NCBI GenBank assembly: GCA_946406195.1
Contig: CAMJJT010000003.1
Span: 62,001-126,000, forward strand
Direction: 5' to 3'
DNA from: an uncultured Bacteroidales bacterium
GTDB taxonomy: Bacteria; Bacteroidota; Bacteroidia; Bacteroidales; Paludibacteraceae
DNA: 64,000 nt
Position 1 is the first letter of the stretch. Every line of letters begins with the position of its first letter. Of the stretch, positions 16,567 through 26,270 are shown piece after piece. A program made the translations under genes and the position numbers. Under the pieces are notes generated by a model, which was not told where the DNA came from, did not search any database, and was given only the letters and a program-made list of their open reading frames with translations.

Positions 16567-17568
16567 ATGCCTCCGATATACCTCCGTTTTGCCTCCGTTA
16601 TGCTTCCGTTCCGATTTGTTCTCTTTTGGGTCTCGTTAGTCTGGTTTGGATTGACTGTGCTGTATGCCGAACCCCTGAGAGTGGTCAATTATAATGTGGA
16701 GAACCTTTTTCATCCGGCGCATGACAGTGTGGCAGGAGTGCCGACGGCGGATGAGGAATGGACGCAGGACGGTGAGCGACATTGGACCTTCACGCGGTAT
16801 AAACGCAAGACGGAGAATATAGCCCGTGTGCTGACCGTTATGGGCGAATGGGATGGGGTAGATGTGGTTGGATTGCAGGAGGTGGAGAACGCTGCATGTC
16901 TCAAGCGTTTATGCTATACGCTGCGGCGCAATGAGTATGATTTTGTGCATTATGAGAGCCCCGATAGACGTGGTATAGATGTGGCGCTCATCTATAAGAA
17001 AGCGCGGATAGATACCATTCGGACGCGGGCTATCAGCGTGGCTCTGCAATCTGCCAATCTTGGCAGATATGAGACAACCCGCGATATACTCTATGTCTCT
17101 GCGCGAGTGGATAAACGCGACACTATCCATTTCTTTGTCTGCCATCTGCCCAGCCAAAGGGGCGGATACGCAGAGACGCAGTGGAAACGGGAGATAGCAA
17201 AAAAGACCCTTCAGCAGGCGGTTGATTCCGTCTTTGCCCTTCATCCGCAGGCGAAAATAGTGGTAATGGGCGATATGAACAGCGCGCCGAAGGATGATTT
17301 GACAGGGCTCACCAACCGGATGACGGGAGTACAAAGCGAAAGGGCGAAAGGAACCCATAAATGGCATGGGCAATGGACCTGTCTGGACCAGTTCTATACC
17401 TCGCCTGCGATGGATAGTAGCAGCGTGGTGCGCATTTTTGATGCGGAGTGGATCATGGAGCAGGATGACAAATACATGGGACTCAAACCCAAGCGAACGT
17501 TTAACGGATATAGGTATCAGGATGGTTTTTCGGACCATTTGCCGATTCTATTGGAATGCCGGAGATAG
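16567..17568 (+). CDS. secreted endonuclease/exonuclease/phosphatase family protein
   Basis: A 333-aa protein with an N-terminal hydrophobic signal. The EEP fold motifs are in order: VVNYNVENLF, VGLQEVENA, HFFVCHLPSQRGG, VVMGDMNSAPKDD and FSDHLPILLE. These hold the metal-binding Asn, Glu, Asp and His of DNase I-like hydrolases. The substrate is unknown (nucleic acid or phosphoester). The first 11 codons arise from an 11-bp tandem repeat (CCTCCGTTTTG type). An ATG at 16600, directly before the hydrophobic segment, is an equally good start. The 3' end overlaps the DUF2851 gene by 13 bp. Confidence 0.85.
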   Translation: MPPIYLRFASVMLPFRFVLFWVSLVWFGLTVLYAEPLRVVNYNVENLFHPAHDSVAGVPTADEEWTQDGERHWTFTRYKRKTENIARVLTVMGEWDGVDVVGLQEVENAACLKRLCYTLRRNEYDFVHYESPDRRGIDVALIYKKARIDTIRTRAISVALQSANLGRYETTRDILYVSARVDKRDTIHFFVCHLPSQRGGYAETQWKREIAKKTLQQAVDSVFALHPQAKIVVMGDMNSAPKDDLTGLTNRMTGVQSERAKGTHKWHGQWTCLDQFYTSPAMDSSSVVRIFDAEWIMEQDDKYMGLKPKRTFNGYRYQDGFSDHLPILLECRR

Positions 17569-18776
17569 TATTGCATTACATATGGGAGCATTGTTTGTGG
17601 GCAGGTATGGCGCAGCAGACAACCGATGGACGGAAGGTGGAAATCCTGTCCGTTGGATCGCATAACCGCGACGCCGGACCTGATTACAGCCATGCGCGAG
17701 TGCTCATAGACGGTAAGGAATGGGTAGGAAATATCGAGATCCATGTCTCCTCCTCCGATTGGGTCAAACATCGTCATCATCTGGACAAGGCTTATGATAA
17801 TGTGATTCTGCATGTGGTGCGCACAGCGGATAAGCCTGTTTATAACACGCGTGGCGAATTGGTGCCGCAATGCGAGTTGCAGTATCCGGGAGACACCGAT
17901 TATCTGAGCGGACTCTTTGCGGCGGCGCAGCAGATGGATAGTGCGGTCGCGCGGATCGGATGCGCCGAACAACTCCTGAAGGATCCGGCGTTGCTCTCGG
18001 ATGGATGGCGCAAGACCTTGCTGCGTAAGCGTTTGGAATGTAAACGGGCTTCGATCATGCGACTTCTGGAGATCACCAAAGGCAGTTGGGAGCATGCCTT
18101 GTATATATCGCTGGCGCGTAATTTCGGCTTCCATACCAATAGTCTTCCTTTCGAGCAATTGGCGATCAACACGCCCCTTTCCTATCTCCAGAAACATCGC
18201 AACAGCCTCTTCCAATTGACGGCTCTGCTGATGGGTCAAGCCGGATTGATAGATGAGCCGGCGATGCAGAAAGAGTATGATTTTCTGCGGATTAAGTTTG
18301 ATCTCACGCCGATGGACGGCACTATATGGAAACATGCCCGTCTCCGTCCTCAGAATAGTCCGGAACTGCGGATCAGGCAGTTTGCGCAGTTACTCTATCA
18401 GTCGGAGAACTTACTCAGTAAGATTCTCGATACGGATGATTTGAAGGACTTGGAAAAGCTCTTTGCGGTGGACAAGATGGGTAGCAGCAGTGTGGATATT
18501 CTGCTCATTAACACCGTCATTCCCTATAAGTACGCTTATGCTTTGCATAAGAATAACCCTTTGGCCGCGGAGCAGGCAATGGGGTTGATGGAGCGGATTG
18601 CGCCGGAGAACAACACCATCATCCGGCAATGGCGTGTGTTGGGGCAGGCGGTTCGCAATGCTGCTGATACGCAGGCATTGCTGCATCTCTATCAGAACTA
18701 CTGCCAGCACCATGAGTGCATCAATTGCGAAGTCGGCTATGCTATCTTCAATGACCGCCAACTGAAATTATTCTGA
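17556..18776 (+). CDS. DUF2851 family protein
   Basis: A 406-aa protein matching DUF2851: an N-terminal LHYIWEHCLW, then TTDGRKVEILSVG, HNRDAGPDYSHARV, WVGNIEIHVSSSDW and the HxxDKAYDNVILHVV block. Function is unknown. The conserved His/Asp-rich N-terminal half has the look of a nuclease-like or metal-binding core, but this is inference. It is full length, starts inside the end of the previous gene, and is the last of the series before the surface-protein region. Confidence 0.88.
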   Translation: MPEIVLHYIWEHCLWAGMAQQTTDGRKVEILSVGSHNRDAGPDYSHARVLIDGKEWVGNIEIHVSSSDWVKHRHHLDKAYDNVILHVVRTADKPVYNTRGELVPQCELQYPGDTDYLSGLFAAAQQMDSAVARIGCAEQLLKDPALLSDGWRKTLLRKRLECKRASIMRLLEITKGSWEHALYISLARNFGFHTNSLPFEQLAINTPLSYLQKHRNSLFQLTALLMGQAGLIDEPAMQKEYDFLRIKFDLTPMDGTIWKHARLRPQNSPELRIRQFAQLLYQSENLLSKILDTDDLKDLEKLFAVDKMGSSSVDILLINTVIPYKYAYALHKNNPLAAEQAMGLMERIAPENNTIIRQWRVLGQAVRNAADTQALLHLYQNYCQHHECINCEVGYAIFNDRQLKLF

Positions 18777-18885
18777 TTCCCTCTGAAGCTTTGTTCTTTT
18801 TGCCGGATATTATCCTATTTTTTTCGATTAAATTGCAAAATTGATATTTCAATTTTATGATTTTTATTCTTTTTATTCTATAAAA

Positions 18886-18951
18886 GTTGTATATTTCAAA
18901 AAGATGTTGTAACTTTGCACACTCAAAGTGCAAAGATGACCCTTGTGTCAT
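18886..18951 (+). promoter_or_regulatory. promoter with palindromic operator-like element, giant gene 1
   Basis: GTTG (18886-18889), 20 nt, TAACTTTG (18910-18917). Overlapping the -7 box and the likely start point is a perfect inverted repeat CTTTGCAC (18913-18920), 7 nt, GTGCAAAG (18928-18935). A second small hairpin, ATGAC/GTCAT, follows at 18936-18951. The same palindrome, with a spacer differing at one base, is at 32711-32733 before the paralogous giant gene. Confidence 0.7.
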
Positions 18952-19025
18952 GGAGAATTTTTTATCTCTGTTGCGCAAGATGAGTCAGATAAATAACCGA
19001 ATATTAACATCTAAAACAAAAAGAT

Positions 19026-22000
19026 ATGATGAGAAAAATCTTTATTAAATTATCAATGTTGCTGCTTGTGCTCGGGATGAGTACGAATGTGGCATGGGGT
19101 GCGGGTATGCTGGATCAAAAGCCTTATTACGTAGCCCAGTTGACGGCAAGTACGTCATCTACCGGCGGCGGAAAGGTGTATGTGGCTACTACTGAGGATG
19201 AACCGGATCCTGAAGATTACGTGGAATCCAGTATGAAGAGAAAAGGACTGGCTTTATCCATGCAGGGTATGGATAGAATGCGGGTTTCTTTTAAGGCTTG
19301 GCAGAAAACGGATGATGGATATTACTTTGCCGGCTGGTCCTATTCGGATGGCGGATTTGATTTGGGTAACGAGAATCCATTGGCAAGTCTTTATGATGTA
19401 GGCATGGAAAAATCCGAGTATGAGGAAGAGAACGGAAATCCGAAAACTGATGAGGATGGGAATGTGGTATATACTACTCTGTACCCTGCTGAATATGAGT
19501 TGTTTGCTACCTTCGAACCGATTCGTATTGTAGGATATGAGGTGACAGGTCCGAATACGATTAAGGAAGGCACTTCGTGTACCCAGACGATTACCTATGA
19601 GCTGAGTGGAGAAGAAATTGATATAGATGATTTTGACGCATTGGAAATCACTTCTTCTACAGGAGGCGGTTCATGGACAAACGCAAGTGGTGATCCGCTG
19701 TCTATCTCTGATCTGTCTGTTAGCGGTACAACCGCCACGGTAGAGGTGAAATTCACAGCCCCGAATGCCAACGTGGCAGAATATTCGGCAAACCTTCAGC
19801 TGAAGACCAAAGCCAATATTACGATGAACGTGTTGCTTGGTGCTCGTATAATAGCAGAAGGTGTGGAAGCTATTCGTCTAAACAAGTCGAAAGAACAACA
19901 GGAAACGGGTGATTTGATCGAATTGCTGGGTCACGCAGAGGCTGGCGATATCGTCAAACTGAATAGCAATTATAATAAAGCTGTTTCTATCAACAAGAAT
20001 ATTACTTTTGATCTTAATGGATACGAGTTTGGCAAAACGCTGACGATTGCCGGTGGAAATGTAACCATCGCATATAGCAAATATGGAGGTTCGGCGAATG
20101 CGTTGAATGTCGCAGGAGGTAAAGCAATCCTCAATGGTGGCACATTTGGTTCACTGGTCATTGCAAATGGAGCCGAGGTGGAGCAAAATGGTGCTACTGT
20201 TACCGGTACAGCTACCAATAACGGTATCTTGACAACAGTGGATGGTGTCTTCCAGTCCGGTTTGACCTCTGCCGGTACGCTGACCGTCAACGGAGGTACG
20301 TTTGAGGGCGAGGTAGCCATTCATATCAACGGTGGTACCGCGCAAATCAAAAAAGGTACCATTGTCGGTGATGAATACGGTGTGCAAACCAATGGTGGAG
20401 CCACTACGATTGAGAAACTGGCTGTAATCGAAGGTGGAACCAAGGCGCTGAATGGTGCCGCTGGTACGTTGGTTGTTAATAACGGTAAGTTCACGGATCC
20501 TGAGAACCTCAAGGCCGGTTCGGTTACCTTCAATGCCGGTTATTTCCAAACAAATAGTGCCGAGGCAGAAGAAATTTTTGAAAAGCATGTTTGGCGCAAT
20601 ACCTCCGGCGCCGAGTTCCGCGAAGGATATGAGTTCTTTGTGGGCTCCGCGGAAGCAGCCAAAGCTGCCGGTGTGAGTGTCTGCCATATTGGCGGTACAT
20701 CCTATGCCGCTCTGGAAGATGCACTTGCATATGCGAATAATACAGCTGATAAAGTTATCATCATTATGGATAATGATTACACCATGCCTGCCGGCTATTA
20801 TACCTTGCCGGAAAATGCGGTGCTAATCATCCCGAAAGATAATGCACAGGGTAATGAAACCAAGACTGTGGATCGTGTGATTTTCTACCAGCATGTATAT
20901 GAGGCCCCTTCTCAGTTCCGTTGTCTGACCTTGAGCAATGGTGTGAACTTGGATGTGTTTGGTACGATTGAGGTAAGTGGAACGCAGTATAGTTCTTACG
21001 AAGCCTTCGCCAGCTCCGTTTATGGTCCATACGGACAATTGCAAATGAACCAAGGTAGTACCATTACTTTGCAGTCCGGTTCTGAACTTCGTGCTTGGGG
21101 ATATGTAACGGGAGATATCGAGCATATGAATCAAAGCACGCATGTAGTGCCGATGGGCGAGATTGATGCACGTCGTGGTTCTATGGTACGGGAGCAGTTC
21201 CAAATGGGTGACTGGAAAGGAGCCCGTTTCTCTGGTATGGGATTGTTAGAAGGAAATCCCGTTTTCCCGCTTAATACCTATTTTATCCAGAATATAGAAG
21301 TACCTGTGAAATATCACCCGGGAGCCAGCTTGAGTACCGCAGCGGGCGTAACAGCGAGTGAAGGTGAGTGGGGAAGTTATAAAAATGCGATTGAAGGCTT
21401 TTTAGGGGAAGGAAGTGCAAATATCTCCATGAGTGCCAATGATATCCGTATAATTGGTGTTACCGGTGATAACGATGAACCTTCCATGTTTATGATGGAC
21501 GAGAAGGCAGATGCTGAGAACACATGGGTGCGCAAATGGTATGATGCTTCCAAAGACCAGCAAGTCTATGAAATCAATAGTGGCGCCCATATTGGATGTC
21601 TTATTATTCCTTTGGTTAGTTCACCTTTCTTTTCGCAACTTAATCCGAATTTCCCGGAAGATCTGACAATGAATTCAGGCCAGTATTTCTTGCCTATCAC
21701 CAATAACTTCAAACTGCATCTTCTGAGTGGTACGATGGACTTTACCCAATCGACGGAGTTGCTCCCCGGTGCTGAGGTGGAGATTGATAAAGAGGGAACG
21801 GCTCAGATTAGTGCAGACGATCCGGATGATAATATTCAAGGTGGATATTTATTCGTTTATGATAAAAATGAATGGGGAAATTATGCAGGAGGTCAACCTA
21901 CTCGTTTGGTGAAATATGCTCCGGCTTTCGAAGGCGAACCAACCACCCGTGGTGATCTGCAATCGGCATCAATCAATGTTCATGGAACTTTTGATTGCTA

Positions 22001-25000
22001 TGGAGGTCAAGTATATGTTTCGGAGAGTGGTGCAAATATATTCTCTGCTGTAGAGGATGCCGGTACGTTCCTCTTCTCAGAGGATGCAACGTCCGCAACG
22101 GTAACCGTCAGTCAGGTAACTGGAGCTGATGGAACAGGTCAGGTGAATCAAGATTTCGTTTCTGTAAAGCTGAAAAATGCGGATGGAGGATACACGGCAT
22201 CTTATGTGGATGCAGAGCACTATGCAAAGGATGGTGATGCTTATTGCTATCTGGATATCGATGGAACTGGTGCCAAATGGACATCCTTGGTTCAAAATGG
22301 TTGTTTCATGGTGGACGAAGCCAATGATCTTTATTATATCAAACCTCAAGAATATGTAGCAGTGGTAGCTACTGAGGAAAAAGAGGAAGTGATTGGCAAC
22401 GATGACCATACTTATAGCGATTTGGCAGGTGCCGGACGGTTGTTTATCTTAACCACCAATGAAGATGGTTTCGATTGCCAATGGTGGGAAGTGGAAGCGA
22501 AGAATAATTATTACCACTGCATTCACCCCGAGAATGATACCTATTATCAGTGGAATGATAAGGAAAGCAGATGGGAAGAAGTACGTTTCGAGATCACATG
22601 GCTTGATTGGGATGGATCACCGATCTTGGATGCTGAAGATAATCCTATCGTATATGAAGTACCTTATGGTACGCAAGCAGAATGGTTGAGTACCAACCCG
22701 ACGCGTGAGAAAACGGATGATTATACCTATACATTTACGGGCTGGTCTCCTGCGCTCGGCAAAGTGACATCTGATGTCACCTATACGGCTACCTATCAGC
22801 AAGATACCATCAAATACACCGTTACCTTTGTACAAGAGGGTGGTGTCGAGATTGAGCGTCATTTGCTGGCACGTAATGAATACCCTGTCTGCAAAAACGT
22901 ACCGACCCGCACCGGTTATATCCTCGAATGGACTCCTGCTCTGGCTGCTGTAACAGGAAACCAAACCTATACGGCTACTTGGTTGCCCGAACCGCCTACA
23001 GAGTATGAAATCAAGTTCATGGACTATGATGGTACAACCGAGTTGCATAAAGGCAATGTGACAGTTGGTGCGGTTCCTGCTGCGCCTGTCTTTGCGGATG
23101 GCAAGTGGAATGATGATGTCGATCTAACCGGTAAACCTGAAACAGAAGAATATACGTATGTCTTTGATCATTGGTCACCGGCATTAGAGGAAGTTTCTGC
23201 TACTAGTGCCAAAGTCTATACGGCTGTTTACCGTGAAGTAGCACGTGAATATACTATTTACTACTTCAAGGAGGATGGAGTTACGCCTAATGCAACCAAG
23301 GCATCAGAGAGCCTGCCTTATGGCGCTACACCAACTCCTCCGACAGTAAGTAAGGAAGATCCGGTAGATGGTCACACCTATACCTTGGTATGGAAGAATC
23401 TCGAAGAAACAACTACGATTCAAACCGTGACAACCAATGCCTCCTACAAGCCGACCTATATCGATGCTATCAATAAATACACCGTATCTGTCAGAAGTAA
23501 TCCTGCCGGTGCTTGCGAGGCATGGGGTAGCGGTATCTATGAGTACAACGCAGCTTCTGATGCAATAGAGGTTGGCTTTGATTATGATGATTCTGAATGG
23601 ACTTTTGACGGTTGGAGTGATAACTTGGAGAATAAAGACAATCCTTGTCAAATGGCTGTGACCGGCGATATCACACTTGTGGCTAATTTTACATACAAAG
23701 GTGAAGAAGAAACGGTTACTATCACATGGATGAATGGCGATGAGGAGTTAGCATCTAATGCGCAACTGAAAGAAACACCTACTACCTATACCGGTGCCAC
23801 TCCGACCAAACCGGCTTCGGCTGAATCTACTTATACCTTCGATGGTTGGGCAACCAGTAAGGATGGCGCCTTGGCATATAAGAAAGGGCAAACGCCTTGG
23901 GCTACTGAGGATGCTACCTATTATGCGCACTTTGCAGCTACTCCGGCTACCTACACCATCTCATGGATGAACGAGGCTGGTACATCTGCTATCGAAGTGG
24001 ATTACGACCAGCCTTATGGAGAGACTACGGTGTTTAACGGTGCTGCTCCTACCAAACAGGCTACAGCCGCTGCTACCTTTACCTTTGACGGTTGGGCAAC
24101 AGAAGCGAATGGCGAAAAAGTATATAATATCGGTGCTACTCCGGCAGTTAGCGGTGCCGCTTCCTATTATGCCCATTTCGCGGCTACGCCGAAGACCTAC
24201 ACGGTGACATGGAAGCGTGACGACGGTTCGTTGCTCGGTAGTACGGAAGTGGCGTATGGCGTTATTCCGTCCTATGAAGGAACGCCGACCAAACCGGCTA
24301 CTCCGCAATACTCCTATACATTCGATGCATGGGATAGAGAGTTCGAACCGGTTACGGGTCTCACCACTTATACGGCATCCTTCACCAGCACGGCTAATAC
24401 CCATACAGTTACATGGCTGGACGGTGATGGTAATACGCTGGATACAGATGTGTTGGCATATGGTGCTACACCTTCCTATGATGGAGCTACACCTACCAAG
24501 TCTCCTTCAGCGCTTTACATTTACACTTTCAATGGAACTTGGTCGCCAAGTATCGTTCCGGTTAACGGAGATGCAACCTATACGGCTCAGTTCGATGAAG
24601 CACCGAATCCCGATTCCAACATCGAGATCGGTATCGATGACAGCGAAGATCTGAACGATGAAGTCATTGAGCGCACGAATTTGGTGATTACCTCCAATGG
24701 TATCGATGCTTCCGGAGAGTTGTTAGGTGCAGAGAATCTGACCATTACCGGTGAGGCTATCTTCCGTATGGAGAAGAACTTTGCCGCACAAACGTGGTAC
24801 GCAGTGGCAGTACCTTGGACGGTTGCGCTTGACGGCATCCGTGATAAGAACGGTAATGCTTTTGCTACGAACGACGTCTATGTGCTCGAGTTTGATGCCG
24901 AAGCCTACGCTTCTGCTGATCGCGAAACCGGCAGAAATGATTACTGGAAATTCCTTGACTTGAATGGTCATGACATGCAGCCGGGTAAACTCTATATGAT

Positions 25001-25877
25001 CTGGTTCCGCAATGCGCAAACAGCTGTTGAGTTCCATAAGACCAGCGGTAGTTTGTGGAATACGGCTACGGAAGTTGTGATTACTGGTGGTGATGGGTCC
25101 CAAGCTAACTGGAACGGTATTGCCAACCCGGCATTGTATCATGCAGATTTGAGTACCGGTGCTACAGATGTATTGAAATACAATGGCAACGATGCATATG
25201 TGATTGGTACTACTACCAACATGATAGTTGGCGAACCGGTATTTGTACAAGTTGAGACCCCGAATCCTAACGTGACTGCCGAGGTAGCAACAGGTGGTGC
25301 ATCTTCGGCTCCGTACCGCCGTGCACCGCAAACCGCTATCGAGACCGACAACCGCTTTGTGGTAGAGCTCTCGCTCGCTGGCAAGCTGAACGACCGTATG
25401 ATTGTTCAAACGGCTGAGGAGAAACCGGATACATACGTCATCGGTCAGGACCTCGCTAAGATGGGTCTCAGTGCTTTGAATGCACAGATGTGGATCAACC
25501 GCTATGAGGCGAAACTCTGTAAGAACACGGTGGCTCTTCAGGGTGAGAGCGTCGAGTATCCGCTCAATATCTCCGCTCCTGTATCCGGAGAATACGTCCT
25601 CTCTGCTACGCAGGAACGTGGTGAAGCGGCTCTCTACCTGACCTACAATGGAGAAGCTATCTGGAACATCTCGGAGAGCAATTATGTGCTTGCACTGGAG
25701 AATGGTACTGCTACCAACTACGGTCTGCGTGTCCGCAAGGCTCCGCAAGTAACCACCGCTATCGACGAAGCGCTGGTGGACGCACAAGGCGATATCCGCA
25801 AGGTGATTATCAATGATAAGGTCTTCATCATCCGTGGCAATCAGGTTTACTCCATCGATGGCCAAATGGTAAAATAA
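19026..25877 (+). CDS. giant secreted surface protein with List-Bact/InlB-type repeats
   Basis: A 2283-aa protein with a signal peptide (residues 1 to about 26). The N-terminal third includes a beta-helix-like part around 300-500 with iterated GG-T-N-GG turns. A central region shared with the 3209-aa paralogue (for example PYGQLQMNQG, YFIQNIEVP, YEINSGAHIG) runs to about 1180. Nine tandem 65-85 aa repeats at about 1185-1860 read YTVTW...YTFDGW...YTAxF, the pattern of List-Bact/Flg_new/InlB repeats. The conserved C-terminal region (about 1900-2283) ends in RKVIINDKVFIIRGNQVYS and IDGQMVK. This resembles short T9SS sorting tails of Bacteroidales proteins (hydrophobic, IIRxG, Y, G). It probably lies on the cell surface as an adhesin or matrix protein; no enzymatic motif is seen. 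A small peptide gene and a terminator follow. Confidence 0.85.
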   Translation: MMRKIFIKLSMLLLVLGMSTNVAWGAGMLDQKPYYVAQLTASTSSTGGGKVYVATTEDEPDPEDYVESSMKRKGLALSMQGMDRMRVSFKAWQKTDDGYYFAGWSYSDGGFDLGNENPLASLYDVGMEKSEYEEENGNPKTDEDGNVVYTTLYPAEYELFATFEPIRIVGYEVTGPNTIKEGTSCTQTITYELSGEEIDIDDFDALEITSSTGGGSWTNASGDPLSISDLSVSGTTATVEVKFTAPNANVAEYSANLQLKTKANITMNVLLGARIIAEGVEAIRLNKSKEQQETGDLIELLGHAEAGDIVKLNSNYNKAVSINKNITFDLNGYEFGKTLTIAGGNVTIAYSKYGGSANALNVAGGKAILNGGTFGSLVIANGAEVEQNGATVTGTATNNGILTTVDGVFQSGLTSAGTLTVNGGTFEGEVAIHINGGTAQIKKGTIVGDEYGVQTNGGATTIEKLAVIEGGTKALNGAAGTLVVNNGKFTDPENLKAGSVTFNAGYFQTNSAEAEEIFEKHVWRNTSGAEFREGYEFFVGSAEAAKAAGVSVCHIGGTSYAALEDALAYANNTADKVIIIMDNDYTMPAGYYTLPENAVLIIPKDNAQGNETKTVDRVIFYQHVYEAPSQFRCLTLSNGVNLDVFGTIEVSGTQYSSYEAFASSVYGPYGQLQMNQGSTITLQSGSELRAWGYVTGDIEHMNQSTHVVPMGEIDARRGSMVREQFQMGDWKGARFSGMGLLEGNPVFPLNTYFIQNIEVPVKYHPGASLSTAAGVTASEGEWGSYKNAIEGFLGEGSANISMSANDIRIIGVTGDNDEPSMFMMDEKADAENTWVRKWYDASKDQQVYEINSGAHIGCLIIPLVSSPFFSQLNPNFPEDLTMNSGQYFLPITNNFKLHLLSGTMDFTQSTELLPGAEVEIDKEGTAQISADDPDDNIQGGYLFVYDKNEWGNYAGGQPTRLVKYAPAFEGEPTTRGDLQSASINVHGTFDCYGGQVYVSESGANIFSAVEDAGTFLFSEDATSATVTVSQVTGADGTGQVNQDFVSVKLKNADGGYTASYVDAEHYAKDGDAYCYLDIDGTGAKWTSLVQNGCFMVDEANDLYYIKPQEYVAVVATEEKEEVIGNDDHTYSDLAGAGRLFILTTNEDGFDCQWWEVEAKNNYYHCIHPENDTYYQWNDKESRWEEVRFEITWLDWDGSPILDAEDNPIVYEVPYGTQAEWLSTNPTREKTDDYTYTFTGWSPALGKVTSDVTYTATYQQDTIKYTVTFVQEGGVEIERHLLARNEYPVCKNVPTRTGYILEWTPALAAVTGNQTYTATWLPEPPTEYEIKFMDYDGTTELHKGNVTVGAVPAAPVFADGKWNDDVDLTGKPETEEYTYVFDHWSPALEEVSATSAKVYTAVYREVAREYTIYYFKEDGVTPNATKASESLPYGATPTPPTVSKEDPVDGHTYTLVWKNLEETTTIQTVTTNASYKPTYIDAINKYTVSVRSNPAGACEAWGSGIYEYNAASDAIEVGFDYDDSEWTFDGWSDNLENKDNPCQMAVTGDITLVANFTYKGEEETVTITWMNGDEELASNAQLKETPTTYTGATPTKPASAESTYTFDGWATSKDGALAYKKGQTPWATEDATYYAHFAATPATYTISWMNEAGTSAIEVDYDQPYGETTVFNGAAPTKQATAAATFTFDGWATEANGEKVYNIGATPAVSGAASYYAHFAATPKTYTVTWKRDDGSLLGSTEVAYGVIPSYEGTPTKPATPQYSYTFDAWDREFEPVTGLTTYTASFTSTANTHTVTWLDGDGNTLDTDVLAYGATPSYDGATPTKSPSALYIYTFNGTWSPSIVPVNGDATYTAQFDEAPNPDSNIEIGIDDSEDLNDEVIERTNLVITSNGIDASGELLGAENLTITGEAIFRMEKNFAAQTWYAVAVPWTVALDGIRDKNGNAFATNDVYVLEFDAEAYASADRETGRNDYWKFLDLNGHDMQPGKLYMIWFRNAQTAVEFHKTSGSLWNTATEVVITGGDGSQANWNGIANPALYHADLSTGATDVLKYNGNDAYVIGTTTNMIVGEPVFVQVETPNPNVTAEVATGGASSAPYRRAPQTAIETDNRFVVELSLAGKLNDRMIVQTAEEKPDTYVIGQDLAKMGLSALNAQMWINRYEAKLCKNTVALQGESVEYPLNISAPVSGEYVLSATQERGEAALYLTYNGEAIWNISESNYVLALENGTATNYGLRVRKAPQVTTAIDEALVDAQGDIRKVIINDKVFIIRGNQVYSIDGQMVK

Positions 25878-25881
25878 CCTT

Positions 25882-25916
25882 CGAAATAACGTCATTACGT
25901 CATTACGAATCACGAA
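25882..25916. repeat. CGTCATTACG intergenic repeat
   Basis: CGAAATAACGTCATTACG followed by a second GTCATTACG and AATCACGAAA. A close copy lies at the same place behind giant gene 2 (42828-42855). Relatives occur at 26224-26255 and 27437-27556. Confidence 0.7.
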
Positions 25917-25929
25917 AAAAATTTGCTTT

Positions 25930-26082
25930 ATGAAAAAAAGACAATATATCATCCCTCTCATGGAGGTGGAACACATCAGTTTGGCTCAGTGCTTATTGGA
26001 TGGTAGTCCGGTGGTAGATCCCCGTCCTACGGATCTGCCCATTGGTCCCGGTGCGCCTAAGCGCCGCACACCGGTGTTCTAA
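25930..26082 (+). CDS. small 50-aa peptide paired with giant protein 1
   Basis: A 50-codon ORF beginning MKKRQYIIPLMEVEH and ending GAPKRRTPVF. No signal peptide or membrane segment is seen. The 47-aa ORF at 42867, in the same position behind the other giant gene, shares the start (M-x-K-K/R-QYI-I/V-P...E) and the end (AP-x-RRT-x-VF). This conserved pairing supports a real gene. The middle is Gly/Pro/Asp rich and variable. It lies 52 bp after the giant gene and before a strong terminator, so it is probably cotranscribed. Function unknown. Confidence 0.75.
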   Translation: MKKRQYIIPLMEVEHISLAQCLLDGSPVVDPRPTDLPIGPGAPKRRTPVF

Positions 26083-26132
26083 AACGGGTCAGCATCGTGC
26101 ATTTATACGCGATATACCCCGTATATTCACAC

Positions 26133-26162
26133 AAAAAAAAGCGTCCTCCGGGCGCTTTTTTT
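26133..26162 (+). terminator. terminator after giant gene 1 unit
   Basis: A run of A, the 6-bp GC-rich stem GCGTCC / GGGCGC (26141-26146, 26150-26155) with a TCC loop, then seven Ts. Strong and probably bidirectional. It ends the giant gene/small peptide unit. Confidence 0.88.
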
Positions 26163-26172
26163 GTACCATCTC

Positions 26173-26203
26173 TTGCATAATTCAAAAAAAAACACTACCT
26201 TTG
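26173..26203 (+). promoter_or_regulatory. promoter of the DUF4105 gene
   Basis: TTG (26173-26175), 20 nt, TACCTTTG (26196-26203), about 68 nt before the ATG at 26271. Confidence 0.7.
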
Positions 26204-26223
26204 CCCCGAAATTGAACGGTTCG

Positions 26224-26255
26224 GGATCCCGTGATTCCGTAATTACGTGATCTCG
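26224..26255. repeat. ATCCCGTAATTACG-type repeat
   Basis: GGATCCCGTGATTCCG followed by TAATTACGTGATCTCG, in the leader of the DUF4105 gene. Same family as the arrays at 25882 and 27437. Confidence 0.6.
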
Positions 26256-26270
26256 AAAAAAAATATAACT

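Noticed and set aside
24723..25976. 417-aa minus-strand open frame under the C-terminus of giant gene 1
   Set aside because: Antisense shadow of a strongly coding region that has a clear paralogue on the plus strand.
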